NCBI RefSeq assembly: GCF_001651855.1
Contig: NZ_LNQC01000045.1
Location: 62,001-126,000, forward strand
Length of the DNA stretch: 64,000 nt
Direction of reading: 5' to 3'
From: Sinorhizobium americanum
GTDB lineage: Bacteria; Pseudomonadota; Alphaproteobacteria; Rhizobiales; Rhizobiaceae
A program made the translations under genes and the position numbers. The notes under the pieces are model-generated. The model worked only from the letters and a program-made list of their open reading frames with translations. It was not told where the DNA came from and did no database searches. Below are positions 53,878 through 63,165 of the stretch, piece after piece. Position 1 is the first letter of the stretch. Each line of letters starts with the position of its first letter.

Positions 53878-55503
53878 TCAGCGTGCCGCCTGCAGCAGTG
53901 CCGCCACCAGGCCGGCGGTCGAGGAATCGTGCCCCTCGGCGCTCTCCTTGCCCTCGACGACCGGCAGCAGGCCGGTTGCCAGTTCCTTGCCGAGCTCGAC
54001 GCCCCACTGGTCGAAGGAGTTGATGTTGAAGAGCGCGCCTTCGACGAAGACGCGGTGCTCGTAAAGCGCGATCAGCCGGCCGAGCGCGAAGGGATCGAGC
54101 TGGTCATAGACGAAGGTGAGCGACGGCCGGTTGCCGGTGAAGACCCTGTGCGGCGCGATCCTGTCGGCCTTCGCCTCGTCCATACCCTTGGAGGTCAGCT
54201 GCGCCTTAGCCTCAGTCAGGGTGCGGCCCTTCATCAGCGCTTCCGACTGCGCCAGGCAGTTGGCGATCAGCAGCTGGTGCTGGTGGCGCAGATCCTTCTC
54301 GTGGCCATTGGCGGCGATCATGAACTCGGCCGGGATGATGTCGGTGCCCTGGTGGATGAGCTGGTAGAAGGCATGCTGGCCGTTGGTGCCGGGCTCGCCC
54401 CAGACGACCGGACCGGTCGCAAATTCCACCGGCTTGCTGTCGAGCGTCACGGCCTTGCCGTTCGATTCCATGTCGAGCTGCTGCAGATAGGCCGGGAAGC
54501 GGGAGAGGCGCTGGTCGTAGGGCAGGATGGCCCGTGACGGATAACCGAGCACGTTGCGGTGATAGAAGCCGATGAGACCGAGCAGCATCGGGATGTTTTC
54601 GCGCAGTGGAGCGGTGCGGAAATGCTCGTCGATTGCATGGCCGCCGTCGAGGAAGCGGCCGAAATTCTCACTTCCCACGGCAATCATCAGCGGCAGGCCG
54701 ATCGCCGACCAGATCGAATAGCGGCCGCCGACCCAATCCCAGAAGCCAAAAACGCGGGCGGCGTCGATGCCGAAGGCGGCGACCTTGTCGAGCGCCGTCG
54801 AGACGGCCGCGAAATGGTGGCCGACCGCCGCCTCGCCGAGCTTGCCGGCGATAAAGGCGCGGGCGGTGGCGGCATTGGTCATCGTCTCGGTCGTCGTGAA
54901 CGTCTTCGAGGCGACGATGAACAGCGAGGTTTCGGGGTCGAGCAGCTTCAGCGTATCGGCAATATGGGCGCCGTCGACATTGGAAACGAAATGCAGCCGC
55001 GGACCGTCATGGAAGGGGGCGAGCGCCAGCGTCGCCATCACCGGGCCGAGGTCGGAGCCGCCAATGCCGATATTGACGACATCGGTGATCTTCTTGCCGG
55101 TGGCGCCCTTCAGGGTGCCGGAGCGGATGTCGTCGGCAAAGGCCCCCATCGCCTCGAGCACGGCATTGACGTCCGGCATGACGTCCTTGCCGCCGACGAG
55201 GATCGGCCGGTTCGAGCGGTTCCTGAGCGCCGTATGCAGGACGGCGCGCTCCTCGGTGATGTTGATGATGTCGCCACTGAACATCGCGTCCCGCTTTTCC
55301 TCGACCTTTGCGGCCTTCGCCAACGCCTCGAGACCATCGAGGATCCGGTCGTTGACGGCGCATTTCGAATAGTCGAGGAGCAGATCACCGAGCCTCGTGC
55401 TGAAGCGCGAAAAGCGGTTCGGATCGGCCGCGAAGGCGGCCCGGATGTCGGTTGCATTGGTCTCGCGTGCAGTGGCTTTGAGGTTTTCGACAAGCGCTTT
55501 CAT
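53878..55503 (-). CDS. pgi: Glucose-6-phosphate isomerase
   Basis: Interconverts glucose-6-P and fructose-6-P; cytosolic. 541 residues, usual bacterial length. Motifs are [34 protein letters not shown], the PGI signature region [16 protein letters not shown], catalytic Glu in [20 protein letters not shown], and the C-terminal [11 protein letters not shown]. Convergent with frk. In organisms like this one, where the Entner-Doudoroff route dominates, it links fructose-6-P to glucose-6-P. Confidence 0.97.
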   Translation of the reverse strand: MKALVENLKATARETNATDIRAAFAADPNRFSRFSTRLGDLLLDYSKCAVNDRILDGLEALAKAAKVEEKRDAMFSGDIINITEERAVLHTALRNRSNRPILVGGKDVMPDVNAVLEAMGAFADDIRSGTLKGATGKKITDVVNIGIGGSDLGPVMATLALAPFHDGPRLHFVSNVDGAHIADTLKLLDPETSLFIVASKTFTTTETMTNAATARAFIAGKLGEAAVGHHFAAVSTALDKVAAFGIDAARVFGFWDWVGGRYSIWSAIGLPLMIAVGSENFGRFLDGGHAIDEHFRTAPLRENIPMLLGLIGFYHRNVLGYPSRAILPYDQRLSRFPAYLQQLDMESNGKAVTLDSKPVEFATGPVVWGEPGTNGQHAFYQLIHQGTDIIPAEFMIAANGHEKDLRHQHQLLIANCLAQSEALMKGRTLTEAKAQLTSKGMDEAKADRIAPHRVFTGNRPSLTFVYDQLDPFALGRLIALYEHRVFVEGALFNINSFDQWGVELGKELATGLLPVVEGKESAEGHDSSTAGLVAALLQAAR

Positions 55504-55619
55504 CGCAGGGCTCCTTGCATCGGAAATCGGCTGCGATAGCTAGTCGGTTTAGACGTGGCAAATCAAGGGCAGGTGTGCACTGCAGCGAAAAAAGCGAGCG
55601 TCGAGCCCTTGTAAACTGC

Positions 55620-55751
55620 CCCTCACCCCAACCCACCCCAACCCAACCCAACCCAACCCAACCCAACCCAACCCTCTCCCCGCACGCGGGGAGAGGGGAT
55701 TTTGGGGTGGCGCCGCCGCGAGTTCCTTCTCCCCGCGTGCGGGGGAGAAGG
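55620..55751. repeat. AACCC tandem repeat followed by paired GC-rich palindromes
   Basis: Seven exact AACCC units occupy 55640-55674, preceded by one or two degenerate units from about 55628. They lead into two palindromes: CCTCTCCCCGC/GCGGGGAGAGG (55673-55696) and CCTTCTCCCCGC/GCGGGGGAGAAGG (about 55725-55751). The palindrome pair resembles the repeat at 16623-16731. Located between pgi and fadD, both minus strand. Confidence 0.8.
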
Positions 55752-55782
55752 TGCCGGCAGGCGGATGGGGGCACTCAGAATG

Positions 55783-57483
55783 CTAATCGCGCAAATCCTT
55801 GCGCAGGATCTTGCCAACATTGGATTTCGGCAGTTCGGTGCGGAATTCCACGTGCCGCGGCCGCTTGTAGTTGGTCAGGTTCTCGGCGCAGTGGCGCTTG
55901 ACGTCCGCTTCGGTGAGGTTCGGATCCTTGCGGACGACGAAGAGCTTGACCGCCTCGCCGGAATGCGGGTCGGCAACGCCGACCGCGGCGCATTCCAGGA
56001 TGCCGGGATGAGTTGCCGCGACCTCTTCGATTTCGTTCGGGAAGACGTTGAAGCCGGAAACGAGGATCATGTCCTTCTTGCGGTCGACGATCTTCGTCAG
56101 CCCCGCGGCATTCATGAAGCCGATGTCGCCGGTGCGGAAAAAGCCGTCCGGCGAAATCGCCTTCGCCGTCTCGTCGGGGCGCTGCCAATAGCCGGCCATG
56201 ACCTGCGGGCCACGGATGCAGATCTCGCCGATTTCGCCGGTCGGCAGCGCGTTGCCGTTCTCGTCGCGGATTTCGACCTCGGTGGAAGGCAGCGGCATGC
56301 CGATCGTGCCGGTGAACTCGTCGGTGTCGAGCCGGTTGGCGGTTGCGACCGGCGAAGTTTCCGAGAGCCCGTAGCCTTCATGAATCGGGCAGTGCGTCAT
56401 AGCGAGCCAGCGCTCGGCGACCGGTCGCTGCACCGCCATGCCGCCGCCGAATGTCAGGATCAGCGAGGAGAAGTCGAGCTTCTGGAATTCCGGATTGTTC
56501 ATCAGGGCGTTGAACAGCGTGTTGAGCCCCGGGAAGATGTTGGTCTTGTACTTTCCCAGTTCCTTGACGAAGGCTGGAATGTCGCGCGGATTGGGGATCA
56601 GGATGTTGTTGCCGCCGGTGGCAAGCCCCATCAGCGAGTTCACCGTCAAAGCGAAGATGTGATAGAGCGGCAGGGCGCACATGAAGGTGAGGTTTTCCGG
56701 GCGCGGCTTGCGCAGGAAGGCCGTGTTCAGCCAGAGCTCCATCTGCGCCATGTTGGCCAGAAGATTGGCATGGGTGAGAGTTGCGCCCTTCGAAACGCCC
56801 GTCGTGCCGCCGGTATATTGCAGGAAGGCGACGTCGCTCGGCCCGATATTGGGTTTCGCAAGCTGAAGCTTCTCGCCCTTGGCAAGAACCGTTCGGAACG
56901 AGAGGTGGCCCGGCAGCGACCAGGCGGGAACGAGCTTCTTCACGCGGCGCACGACGAGATTGACGACGACGCCCTTCACCCCGAGCATGTCGCCCATGGT
57001 CGCGACCACCACATGCTTGACCTTGGTGCGGGCGACGACCTGCTCGACCGTATGGGCGAAGTTTTCCAGCACGAAGATCGCCTTGGCGCCGGCGTCGACG
57101 AGCTGGTGCTCGAGTTCGCGCGGTGTATAGAGCGGGTTGACGTTCACGACCGTATAGCCGGCCCTGAGAATGCCGTAGACGATCACCGGGTTCTGCAGGA
57201 TGTTCGGCATCATCACGGCGACGCGATCGCCTTTCGCCAGGCCGAGCGACTGCAGCCAGGCACCGATCCGGCCCGAATGGACGTTGAGATCGGCGAAGCT
57301 CAGCGACTTGCCCATTGAGGTGAAGGCGGGATGCCAGGAATGCTGCGCCACCGCATGGTCGAAGAACTCGCCGAGCGATCGGTAGGGGAGCGGCCCGATC
57401 TCGGCGGGCACGCCCGGCGGATAGGATTTGACCCAGTTCTTCCCCGCGCCGGACCCCGCCTGCTGCATGCTTGCTTCCGCCAT
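55783..57483 (-). CDS. fadD: Long-chain-fatty-acid--CoA ligase
   Basis: ATP-dependent activation of fatty acids to acyl-CoA at the inner membrane, entry to beta-oxidation. 566 residues; AMP-binding P-loop FLQYTGGTTGVSKGATLTH, GYGLSETSPVA, FFRTGDIGFMNAAG, and C-terminal catalytic Lys region KSNVGKILRKDLRD. In S. meliloti, fadD at this position also influences swarming and nodulation. The ATG at 57483 follows AGGGAGAG. A palindromic operator overlaps its promoter 120-146 bp upstream. Confidence 0.95.
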   Translation of the reverse strand: MAEASMQQAGSGAGKNWVKSYPPGVPAEIGPLPYRSLGEFFDHAVAQHSWHPAFTSMGKSLSFADLNVHSGRIGAWLQSLGLAKGDRVAVMMPNILQNPVIVYGILRAGYTVVNVNPLYTPRELEHQLVDAGAKAIFVLENFAHTVEQVVARTKVKHVVVATMGDMLGVKGVVVNLVVRRVKKLVPAWSLPGHLSFRTVLAKGEKLQLAKPNIGPSDVAFLQYTGGTTGVSKGATLTHANLLANMAQMELWLNTAFLRKPRPENLTFMCALPLYHIFALTVNSLMGLATGGNNILIPNPRDIPAFVKELGKYKTNIFPGLNTLFNALMNNPEFQKLDFSSLILTFGGGMAVQRPVAERWLAMTHCPIHEGYGLSETSPVATANRLDTDEFTGTIGMPLPSTEVEIRDENGNALPTGEIGEICIRGPQVMAGYWQRPDETAKAISPDGFFRTGDIGFMNAAGLTKIVDRKKDMILVSGFNVFPNEIEEVAATHPGILECAAVGVADPHSGEAVKLFVVRKDPNLTEADVKRHCAENLTNYKRPRHVEFRTELPKSNVGKILRKDLRD

Positions 57484-57874
57484 GATCTCTCTCCCTCTGG
57501 TGGCAACGAACGGCCTTGCTCACGGCGAAGAAAAATCCCTCCCGATCTTCCCTCCCGATCGAAGATGCTGCTTTTCCAGCGTCTCTTCAAGCAGCAATCG
57601 GAATTATATAACTTTGACGTAAACGTCAACAATCCGGAAGCGGCTAGGGATAGCGAATTTTGTCGCCGGCGATCCTCGAGCACGTCTAAATCTGCCTGTC
57701 ATGTCCGTCCGCTAGACCGGTGAAAGGCGATCACGGCAATTGTGAATTGATCCCTGATCGCCGCGATGATTTGGAGACGCGGCTCCTTCAAGCCGAAAGC
57801 GCTGGTCGACGCAGGAGACGGGCTGGCAAGCCTGCGGGATTGTTGTAAGGTTCTTGAAAGACGGAGGACTACAG
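57484..57874. other. Intergenic region fadD / AI-2E permease, 391 bp
   Basis: Divergent control region. It contains the fadD promoter and operator at 57603-57629. Right of this I see no gene, RNA or strong repeat up to the ribosome site (GGAGG, 57863-57867) of the permease. Confidence 0.55.
57603..57629 (-). promoter_or_regulatory. fadD promoter with palindromic operator
   Basis: Minus-strand TTGACG (57629-57624), 15-bp spacer and TATAAT (57608-57603). The palindrome TTGACGT-N2-ACGTCAA (57614-57629) overlaps the -35 and spacer, a layout for repression. The TNACGTNNACGTNA core resembles sites predicted by comparative genomics for regulators of fatty-acid or branched-chain degradation in proteobacteria; the cognate regulator is not in the window. 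Confidence 0.6.
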
Positions 57875-59050
57875 GTGCAATTGGGCAATCGTGAGCGAGA
57901 AAATCCCCCGGCGGAGCCGCGGCTCTTCGGGCAGCCTGCCCATTCGCGCTCGGCCCTCGTCTTGCCTATCTCGGCGGCCCGCTGGCTGCTCGTCCTCGTG
58001 CTCATCGCCGGCGTCTATTTCTTCCACGGCTTCGTCGTGCCGGTGCTTGCCGCCGTCGTCATCGGCTTTGCCAGCTGGCCCATCTATCGACGGCTGCTTC
58101 AGGCACTGAACGGCAACCGCACCCTAGCGGCGACCATTGCCATCACCTCCGTCGTCGCCTTCATCGTCGTGCCCATCTCGATCGCCGCGGCCTATGCCGT
58201 GGACGAGGTGCGCGACTGGCTCGTCTGGGCGGTGGAGACCAACGTCAACGGCGCGCCGGTGCCGGCCTGGCTGACGACCATCCCGGTAGCGGGCGCCTGG
58301 CTTGGTCAGCAATGGGTGAAATATGTCGGCCATCCCGGCGCGCTCGGCGAACTGGTCCAACTCGTCAGCGGCTCCAATATCGGCAACATCTACCGCGGCG
58401 TCCTGGTAATCGGCGCCTCCGCCTTCCAGTCCTTCCTGACGCTGCTCTTCATGCTGATCACGCTGTTCTTCGTCTATCGCGACGGCCAGTCCTTTTCGAA
58501 GCAGCTCGATCGCCTCGGCGAGCAGATTTTCCCGATGCGCTGGGAGCGCCTGTCGCGCGTCGTGCCGCTGACCATCAGCTCGACGGTGACCGGCATGGGC
58601 ATCATCGCGATCGGCGAAGGCATCGTTCTCGGTGTCGCCTATTGGCTGGCCGGCGTGCCGTCGCCCGTGACGCTCGGCATCATCACCGGCCTCATGGCGC
58701 TTATTCCGGGCGGCGCGCCGCTCTGCTTCACCCTGGTGTCGATCTATCTGGTCGCGAGCGGCTCGCCCTTCCACGGCGTGGCGCTCTTCGCCTGGGGTAC
58801 GACGGAGCTCTTCATCGTCGACAAGACGCTTCGCCCGAGGCTCGTGGGCGGCCCGATCAAGCTGCCCTTCCTGCCGACTTTCTTCGGCCTCGTCGGCGGC
58901 GTCAAGACGATGGGCTTTCTCGGCCTTTTCGTCGGCCCGGTACTGATGGCGCTGCTCGTCGCGATCTGGCGGGAATGGATGCACGAAGTGGCGAACCAGC
59001 CGGAGCCGGCGGCAAAGCCGATCTCCCGGGTCGACGTCGCCGCGAAATAG
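57875..59050 (+). CDS. AI-2E transporter (PerM/YdiK) family permease
   Basis: 391-residue inner-membrane protein with about seven to eight helices. Family features are AAVVIGFASWPIYRRLL, LLFMLITLFFVYRDGQ, PLTISSTVTGMGIIAIGEGIVLG, GLMALIPGGAPLCFTLV and the C-terminal LVGGPIKLPFLPTFFGLVGGVKTMGFLGLFVGPVLMALL. Members export small molecules or ions; the AI-2 label is historical. I chose a GTG start at 57875 because GGAGG lies 7 nt before it; a TTG seven codons earlier is less likely. Confidence 0.87.
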   Translation: MQLGNRERENPPAEPRLFGQPAHSRSALVLPISAARWLLVLVLIAGVYFFHGFVVPVLAAVVIGFASWPIYRRLLQALNGNRTLAATIAITSVVAFIVVPISIAAAYAVDEVRDWLVWAVETNVNGAPVPAWLTTIPVAGAWLGQQWVKYVGHPGALGELVQLVSGSNIGNIYRGVLVIGASAFQSFLTLLFMLITLFFVYRDGQSFSKQLDRLGEQIFPMRWERLSRVVPLTISSTVTGMGIIAIGEGIVLGVAYWLAGVPSPVTLGIITGLMALIPGGAPLCFTLVSIYLVASGSPFHGVALFAWGTTELFIVDKTLRPRLVGGPIKLPFLPTFFGLVGGVKTMGFLGLFVGPVLMALLVAIWREWMHEVANQPEPAAKPISRVDVAAK

Positions 59051-59124
59051 GATCGGTGAGGTGGGGGTCCGGCCGCGGATAGGCTCTAGGAGCGAAGCTC
59101 CGAGGACCGAGTTTGAGAGATTGC

Positions 59125-61800
59125 ATGTCCGATAGTGATCGCGACCTCAAAAGCCGCCCCGATCCCGATGCCCTGCTGGCGCTCGCCGAACGGGGCGGCA
59201 GAGGGAAGCTGACGGTGTTCCTCGGCGCCGCGCCGGGAGTCGGCAAGACCTATGCCATGCTGATGCGGGCGCAGCGCCTCAAGCAAGAGGGCGCCGACAT
59301 CGTCATCGGCCTCGTCGAGACGCATGGCCGCAGCGAGACTGCGGCGCTGCTCGAAGGGCTGGAAGTCTTGCCGCGCCGGGAGGTCGCGCATAGCGGTCGT
59401 ACGCTCAGAGAATTCGATCTTGACGCCGCTTTGGCGCGCCGCCCGAGGATCATCGTCGTAGACGAGCTCGCCCATACCAATCTGGGCGATGGCCGCCATC
59501 CGAAGCGCTACCAGGACATCGAGGAACTGGTGGACGCCGGCATCGATGTCTGGACGGCGCTTAACATCCAACACCTCGAAAGCCTGTCGGACATCGTCAC
59601 CCAGATCGCCGGTGTGCCGGTGCGCGAACGGATTCCTGACACGGTCCTGAACCGGGCCGACGAGGTGCTGCTGGTCGACCTGCCGCCGGCGGAACTGATC
59701 GAGCGGCTGAGGGAGGGCAAGGTCTATCTGCCCGACAATGCCCGGCGCGCCGCGGACAATTTCTTCCGGCTGGGCAATCTGACGGCGCTGCGCGAGCTGG
59801 CGCTGCGGCGGACCGCCGACCGGGTCGACGACCAGATGGTCGACTACCTCAAGCAGAACGCCATCGAGGGGCCGTGGCCCGCTGGCGAAAGGCTCGTCGT
59901 CTGCATCGGCCCGGATCCGCTGTCGGAAAGGGTGGTGAGGACGGCGAGCCGGCTTGCCTCCGGACTCAATGCCGATTGGATCGTCGTTTCCATCGAACGG
60001 GCGGATCGCGAAGCGGGCGACGGCGAGGCGATGCGGCAGCTCGACGAGACCTTCCGCCTTGCCGAGCAATTGGGCGCAGAGACGCGCCGCATCGTCGGCA
60101 GCGATTTCGTCGAGGAGATCCTGAAGCTTGCAAGACGCGAGAATGCGACGCAGATCGTCATCGGCGCGCGCCGGCACTGGTTTCCGCTGAGCCTGTTCCG
60201 TGCCTCCTTGCCCGATGCGCTGGCCAAGCGCGTCTCCGGTGTCGGCATTCACCTCGTCACAGGCAAGATTGAGCCTGCCGCGAAGCCGCGGCGGAGAAGC
60301 AAGCAGCTGCTGCCGGAAGGCTTGGGGCGAGCCTTCGGCATAGCCGCCGGCACCGTCGGGCTGGCGACCGCGCTCGGCGTGCTGATCGAGCAGGTCATCA
60401 TTCTGCAGAATATTTCGCTTCTCTATCTCCTCGCGGTGCTCGCCTCTGCGGTTTATGCCGGTTATTTCGCGGCCCTGGCGGCCGCGCTGTTTTCCGTCGT
60501 CGCCTATAATTTCTTCTTCATCGAGCCAGTCGGCACATTCACGGTGGCGGAGCCGCACGAGGTTTTCGCGCTCGTCGTTTTCCTGGCGGCAGCGGCGCTC
60601 GCCGGCGGGCTTGCCTCGCGCATCCGTGATCAGGCAAAGACCGCGAGGGGTCGAGCGACGGCGACGCAGGCGCTTTACGATTTTTCCCGCAAGCTTTCCG
60701 GCACCGCCAATGCCGAAGACGTGTTGTGGGCGGCGGCCACCCAGATGCAAGCGACATTGAAGCGCAACGCCGTGCTGTTGCTGCCGGAAGACGTCGATAT
60801 TGCCGTGAGGGTGGCGTGGCCGCCGGACACCGAGCTCAGCGTCAGCGACATGATGGCGGCGCGCTGGGCGTTCGAAAAAAAGGAGCCGGCAGGCAACGAG
60901 ACCGGTACGCTGCCGAACAGCCCGTTTCAATTCAGGCCGCTGATGAGCCCGCATGGCGTTGTTGGCGTCTGCGGCTTTCTGCAAGAGGGCAGTCCTCTCG
61001 ACATCAACGAAGAACGGGCCCTTGCCGCGATCCTCGACCAGACCGCCATCGCCGTCGACCGCGCGAGGCTGTCGCGTGAAAGCCTCGACCAGGCCGCTCA
61101 GCTCGAGGGCGAGAAGTTCCGTGCCGCGCTTCTTTCGTCGCTGTCACACGATCTTACCACCCCGTTGGCGGCGATAAGCGGCGCGGTGGCGGGCCTCCGC
61201 CAACTCGGCGAAGGAATGCCGCAGGCAGACCGAGAGGATCTGCTGAACTCGATCGATGAGGAGAGCGGCAGGCTGAAGCATTTCGTTGCCAACCTGCTCG
61301 ACATGACCCGGCTCGAGGCCGGAACGATCAATGCCAGGCGCGATCGGGTGGATGTGGCGGAGGTGGTCCATGATACGGTGGAACGGGCGCGGAAATATTT
61401 TCCGGGCCGGGATTTCGAGACCAGCATCGCCGCGGAGCTGCCCTTGATGCGCGGCGACAGCGTCCTGCTCGAGCAGGCCCTCTTCAATCTGCTCGACAAT
61501 GCCGACCGGTTCGGCGGCGGCGAACCCGTCAGCATCTATGCCCGGCGGGAGGGTGACGAGGTCGTACTGTCAGTGACTGATCTCGGCAAGGGTATCGCGC
61601 CGGCCGATCTCGAGCAGGTCTTCGATAAGTTCTTCCGCAAGGGGAAGCCGGACGGACGCTCGCTTGGCACCGGCCTCGGCCTGTCGATCAGCAAGGGATT
61701 CGTCGAGGCGATGGGTGGGCGGATCAAGGCCGAGAGCCCGGCCCTCAGGCGCCGCGGAACGCGGATCTCCATGCGCTTCCCGGCGGAACCATCGACCTGA
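59125..61800 (+). CDS. kdpD: KdpD-type sensor histidine kinase without kdpFABC/kdpE
   Basis: 891 residues with the full KdpD architecture. The N-terminal KdpD domain has Walker A GAAPGVGKTYAML (about 35-47) and DELAHTN. A USP-like domain is about 245-370, four close membrane helices about 395-500, a GAF-like domain about 525-655, then HisKA (SSLSHDLTTPLAAI) and HATPase (LFNLLDNADRFGGG, DLGKGIAP, GTGLGLSISKGFVEAMGG). KdpD with KdpE controls the KdpFABC potassium pump, but neither partner is in the window, and the next gene belongs to lipid synthesis. The ATG at 59125 gives the usual N-terminus. Confidence 0.88.
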   Translation: MSDSDRDLKSRPDPDALLALAERGGRGKLTVFLGAAPGVGKTYAMLMRAQRLKQEGADIVIGLVETHGRSETAALLEGLEVLPRREVAHSGRTLREFDLDAALARRPRIIVVDELAHTNLGDGRHPKRYQDIEELVDAGIDVWTALNIQHLESLSDIVTQIAGVPVRERIPDTVLNRADEVLLVDLPPAELIERLREGKVYLPDNARRAADNFFRLGNLTALRELALRRTADRVDDQMVDYLKQNAIEGPWPAGERLVVCIGPDPLSERVVRTASRLASGLNADWIVVSIERADREAGDGEAMRQLDETFRLAEQLGAETRRIVGSDFVEEILKLARRENATQIVIGARRHWFPLSLFRASLPDALAKRVSGVGIHLVTGKIEPAAKPRRRSKQLLPEGLGRAFGIAAGTVGLATALGVLIEQVIILQNISLLYLLAVLASAVYAGYFAALAAALFSVVAYNFFFIEPVGTFTVAEPHEVFALVVFLAAAALAGGLASRIRDQAKTARGRATATQALYDFSRKLSGTANAEDVLWAAATQMQATLKRNAVLLLPEDVDIAVRVAWPPDTELSVSDMMAARWAFEKKEPAGNETGTLPNSPFQFRPLMSPHGVVGVCGFLQEGSPLDINEERALAAILDQTAIAVDRARLSRESLDQAAQLEGEKFRAALLSSLSHDLTTPLAAISGAVAGLRQLGEGMPQADREDLLNSIDEESGRLKHFVANLLDMTRLEAGTINARRDRVDVAEVVHDTVERARKYFPGRDFETSIAAELPLMRGDSVLLEQALFNLLDNADRFGGGEPVSIYARREGDEVVLSVTDLGKGIAPADLEQVFDKFFRKGKPDGRSLGTGLGLSISKGFVEAMGGRIKAESPALRRRGTRISMRFPAEPST

Positions 61801-61884
61801 GGCGAGGCGGCCATATGGCCTTTGCCTCGAAGTTGTTTTATGACGGGTTGCAATCATGAATTTGTAGGGGCCGGGTTCAAAAAG

Positions 61885-62550
61885 ATGAGTGTCGCTCCGG
61901 ATGGCGGAGAGCCCGACAGGCAGGGCGCGGATCGGCGTCCCATTGCGGCCCGCGACAGCGGCTTGGCGCGCCGCCTCACGGCGCTGCTCCTCAAGACGCC
62001 GATCACGCCGAATGGGATTTCACTGCTGAGCATCGGCTTTGCCGCGCTAGGCGCGGCGGCGCTCGTCTTCGCGCCGCGCTGGCCGTTGCTCTATCTCGTC
62101 GCCGTCGCCGGCATCCAGTTGCGGCTTCTCTGCAATCTGCTTGACGGCATGGTGGCGGTCGAGGGGGGCCGCGGCTCGCCGGTGGGCGCGCTCTACAACG
62201 AGTTTCCCGATCGCATTGCCGACACGCTGCTGATCGTGGCGCTCGGCTACGCTGCCGGCGCCGGCTGGCTCGGCTGGGCCGGTGCGCTTGCGGCCGCCCT
62301 GACGGCCTATGTGCGTGTCTTCGGCGGCTCCATCGGCCAGGTCCAGGACTTTCGCGGGCCGATGGCCAAGCAGCATCGCATGGCGCTGATGAGCCTTGGC
62401 TCCGTTCTGGCGCTCGGCGAAGCCTGGCTGACGAACGGGCGTTTCGTGCTTTATGCCACGGCATGGATCATCCTTGCCGGAGCGCTTCTCACCTGCTGGA
62501 CCCGCACCAGGGCGATCGTCTCGCGCATCCCGGGAGCCGCGACGCCGTGA
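61885..62550 (+). CDS. CDP-alcohol phosphatidyltransferase family protein (YnjF/YnbA-like)
   Basis: About 221 residues, five to six helices. The active-site segment LLDGMVAVEGGRGSPVGALYNEFPDRIAD keeps the catalytic Asp residues (DG...D-x3-D) but has an enlarged gap between the Gly and the final Asp pair compared with canonical DGxxAR-x8-Gx3Dx3D enzymes, as in the YnjF-like subgroup. Transfers a phosphatidyl or similar unit from CDP-linked donor to an alcohol; the acceptor is unknown. I chose 61885; ATGs at 61822-61840 are possible. Its stop overlaps the next start (GTGA). Confidence 0.82.
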   Translation: MSVAPDGGEPDRQGADRRPIAARDSGLARRLTALLLKTPITPNGISLLSIGFAALGAAALVFAPRWPLLYLVAVAGIQLRLLCNLLDGMVAVEGGRGSPVGALYNEFPDRIADTLLIVALGYAAGAGWLGWAGALAAALTAYVRVFGGSIGQVQDFRGPMAKQHRMALMSLGSVLALGEAWLTNGRFVLYATAWIILAGALLTCWTRTRAIVSRIPGAATP

Positions 62551-63158
62551 TCGATCTGCTGCTGATCGGCCTCACCCGGTTCATCGTCGGCGGCCAGGCG
62601 CAATGGATCGGTGCCGTGCCGGATACGCGCCAGCGCATCTATTTCGCCAACCACGCCAGCCATCTCGACACGCTGCTGATCTGGTCGGCCCTGCCGCGAC
62701 CGTTGCGCGGCACCACCCATCCGATCGCCGCGGCCGACTATTGGGGCAGGGGCAAGCTCCGCCGCCACATTGCGCTGAAGGTGTTGAATGCGGTGCTCGT
62801 CGACCGCGCCACCCAGGGTCCGCCCGGGGCGGCGCTCGCCCCCTTGCGCGGCGTGCTCGCCGAGGGCGAGTCGCTCGTTCTCTTTCCCGAGGGCACGCGC
62901 GGCAACGAGCGTCTGCCGGGGCCGTTCAAGAGCGGTCTCTACTGGCTGTCGCAGGAATTTCCGGAAGTCGAGCTGATCCCCACCTATCTCGACAATCCCT
63001 CGCGCGCCTTTCCAAAGGGAACCTTCCTGCCCGTTCCGATCAGCTGCACCGTTCGCTTCGGCGCGCCGCTCCTGCGGCGGGCGGGGGAAGAGAAGGACGC
63101 GTTTCTCGAACGCGCCCGCGCCGCCGTCGGCGCGCTCGCCTCAGACACGGTTCCATGA
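62547..63158 (+). CDS. plsC: 1-acylglycerol-3-phosphate acyltransferase-like protein
   Basis: 203 residues. Acyltransferase motif I is NHASHLD (HX4D), motif II lies around LRRHIALKVLNAVLVDR, motif III is LFPEGTRG, and motif IV is VELIPTYLDNPSRAFPKG. Acylates lysophosphatidic acid or a related acceptor at the membrane. The GTG start at 62547 overlaps the stop of the preceding gene by 4 bp, and the next gene begins 7 bp later. Rhizobia have another housekeeping plsC, so this may be specialised. Confidence 0.85.
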   Translation: MIDLLLIGLTRFIVGGQAQWIGAVPDTRQRIYFANHASHLDTLLIWSALPRPLRGTTHPIAAADYWGRGKLRRHIALKVLNAVLVDRATQGPPGAALAPLRGVLAEGESLVLFPEGTRGNERLPGPFKSGLYWLSQEFPEVELIPTYLDNPSRAFPKGTFLPVPISCTVRFGAPLLRRAGEEKDAFLERARAAVGALASDTVP

Positions 63159-63165
63159 GGCCGCC

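Noticed and set aside
55628-55674. CRISPR-like repeat array
   Set aside because: Repeat unit is 5 bp with no spacers; it is a simple tandem repeat.
59086-60984. 632-codon minus-strand frame opposite the kdpD-type gene
   Set aside because: No domain recognised; the plus strand encodes a complete KdpD.
59125-61800. kdpFABC potassium pump operon
   Set aside because: No ATPase subunit genes or kdpE on either side, only the kinase.
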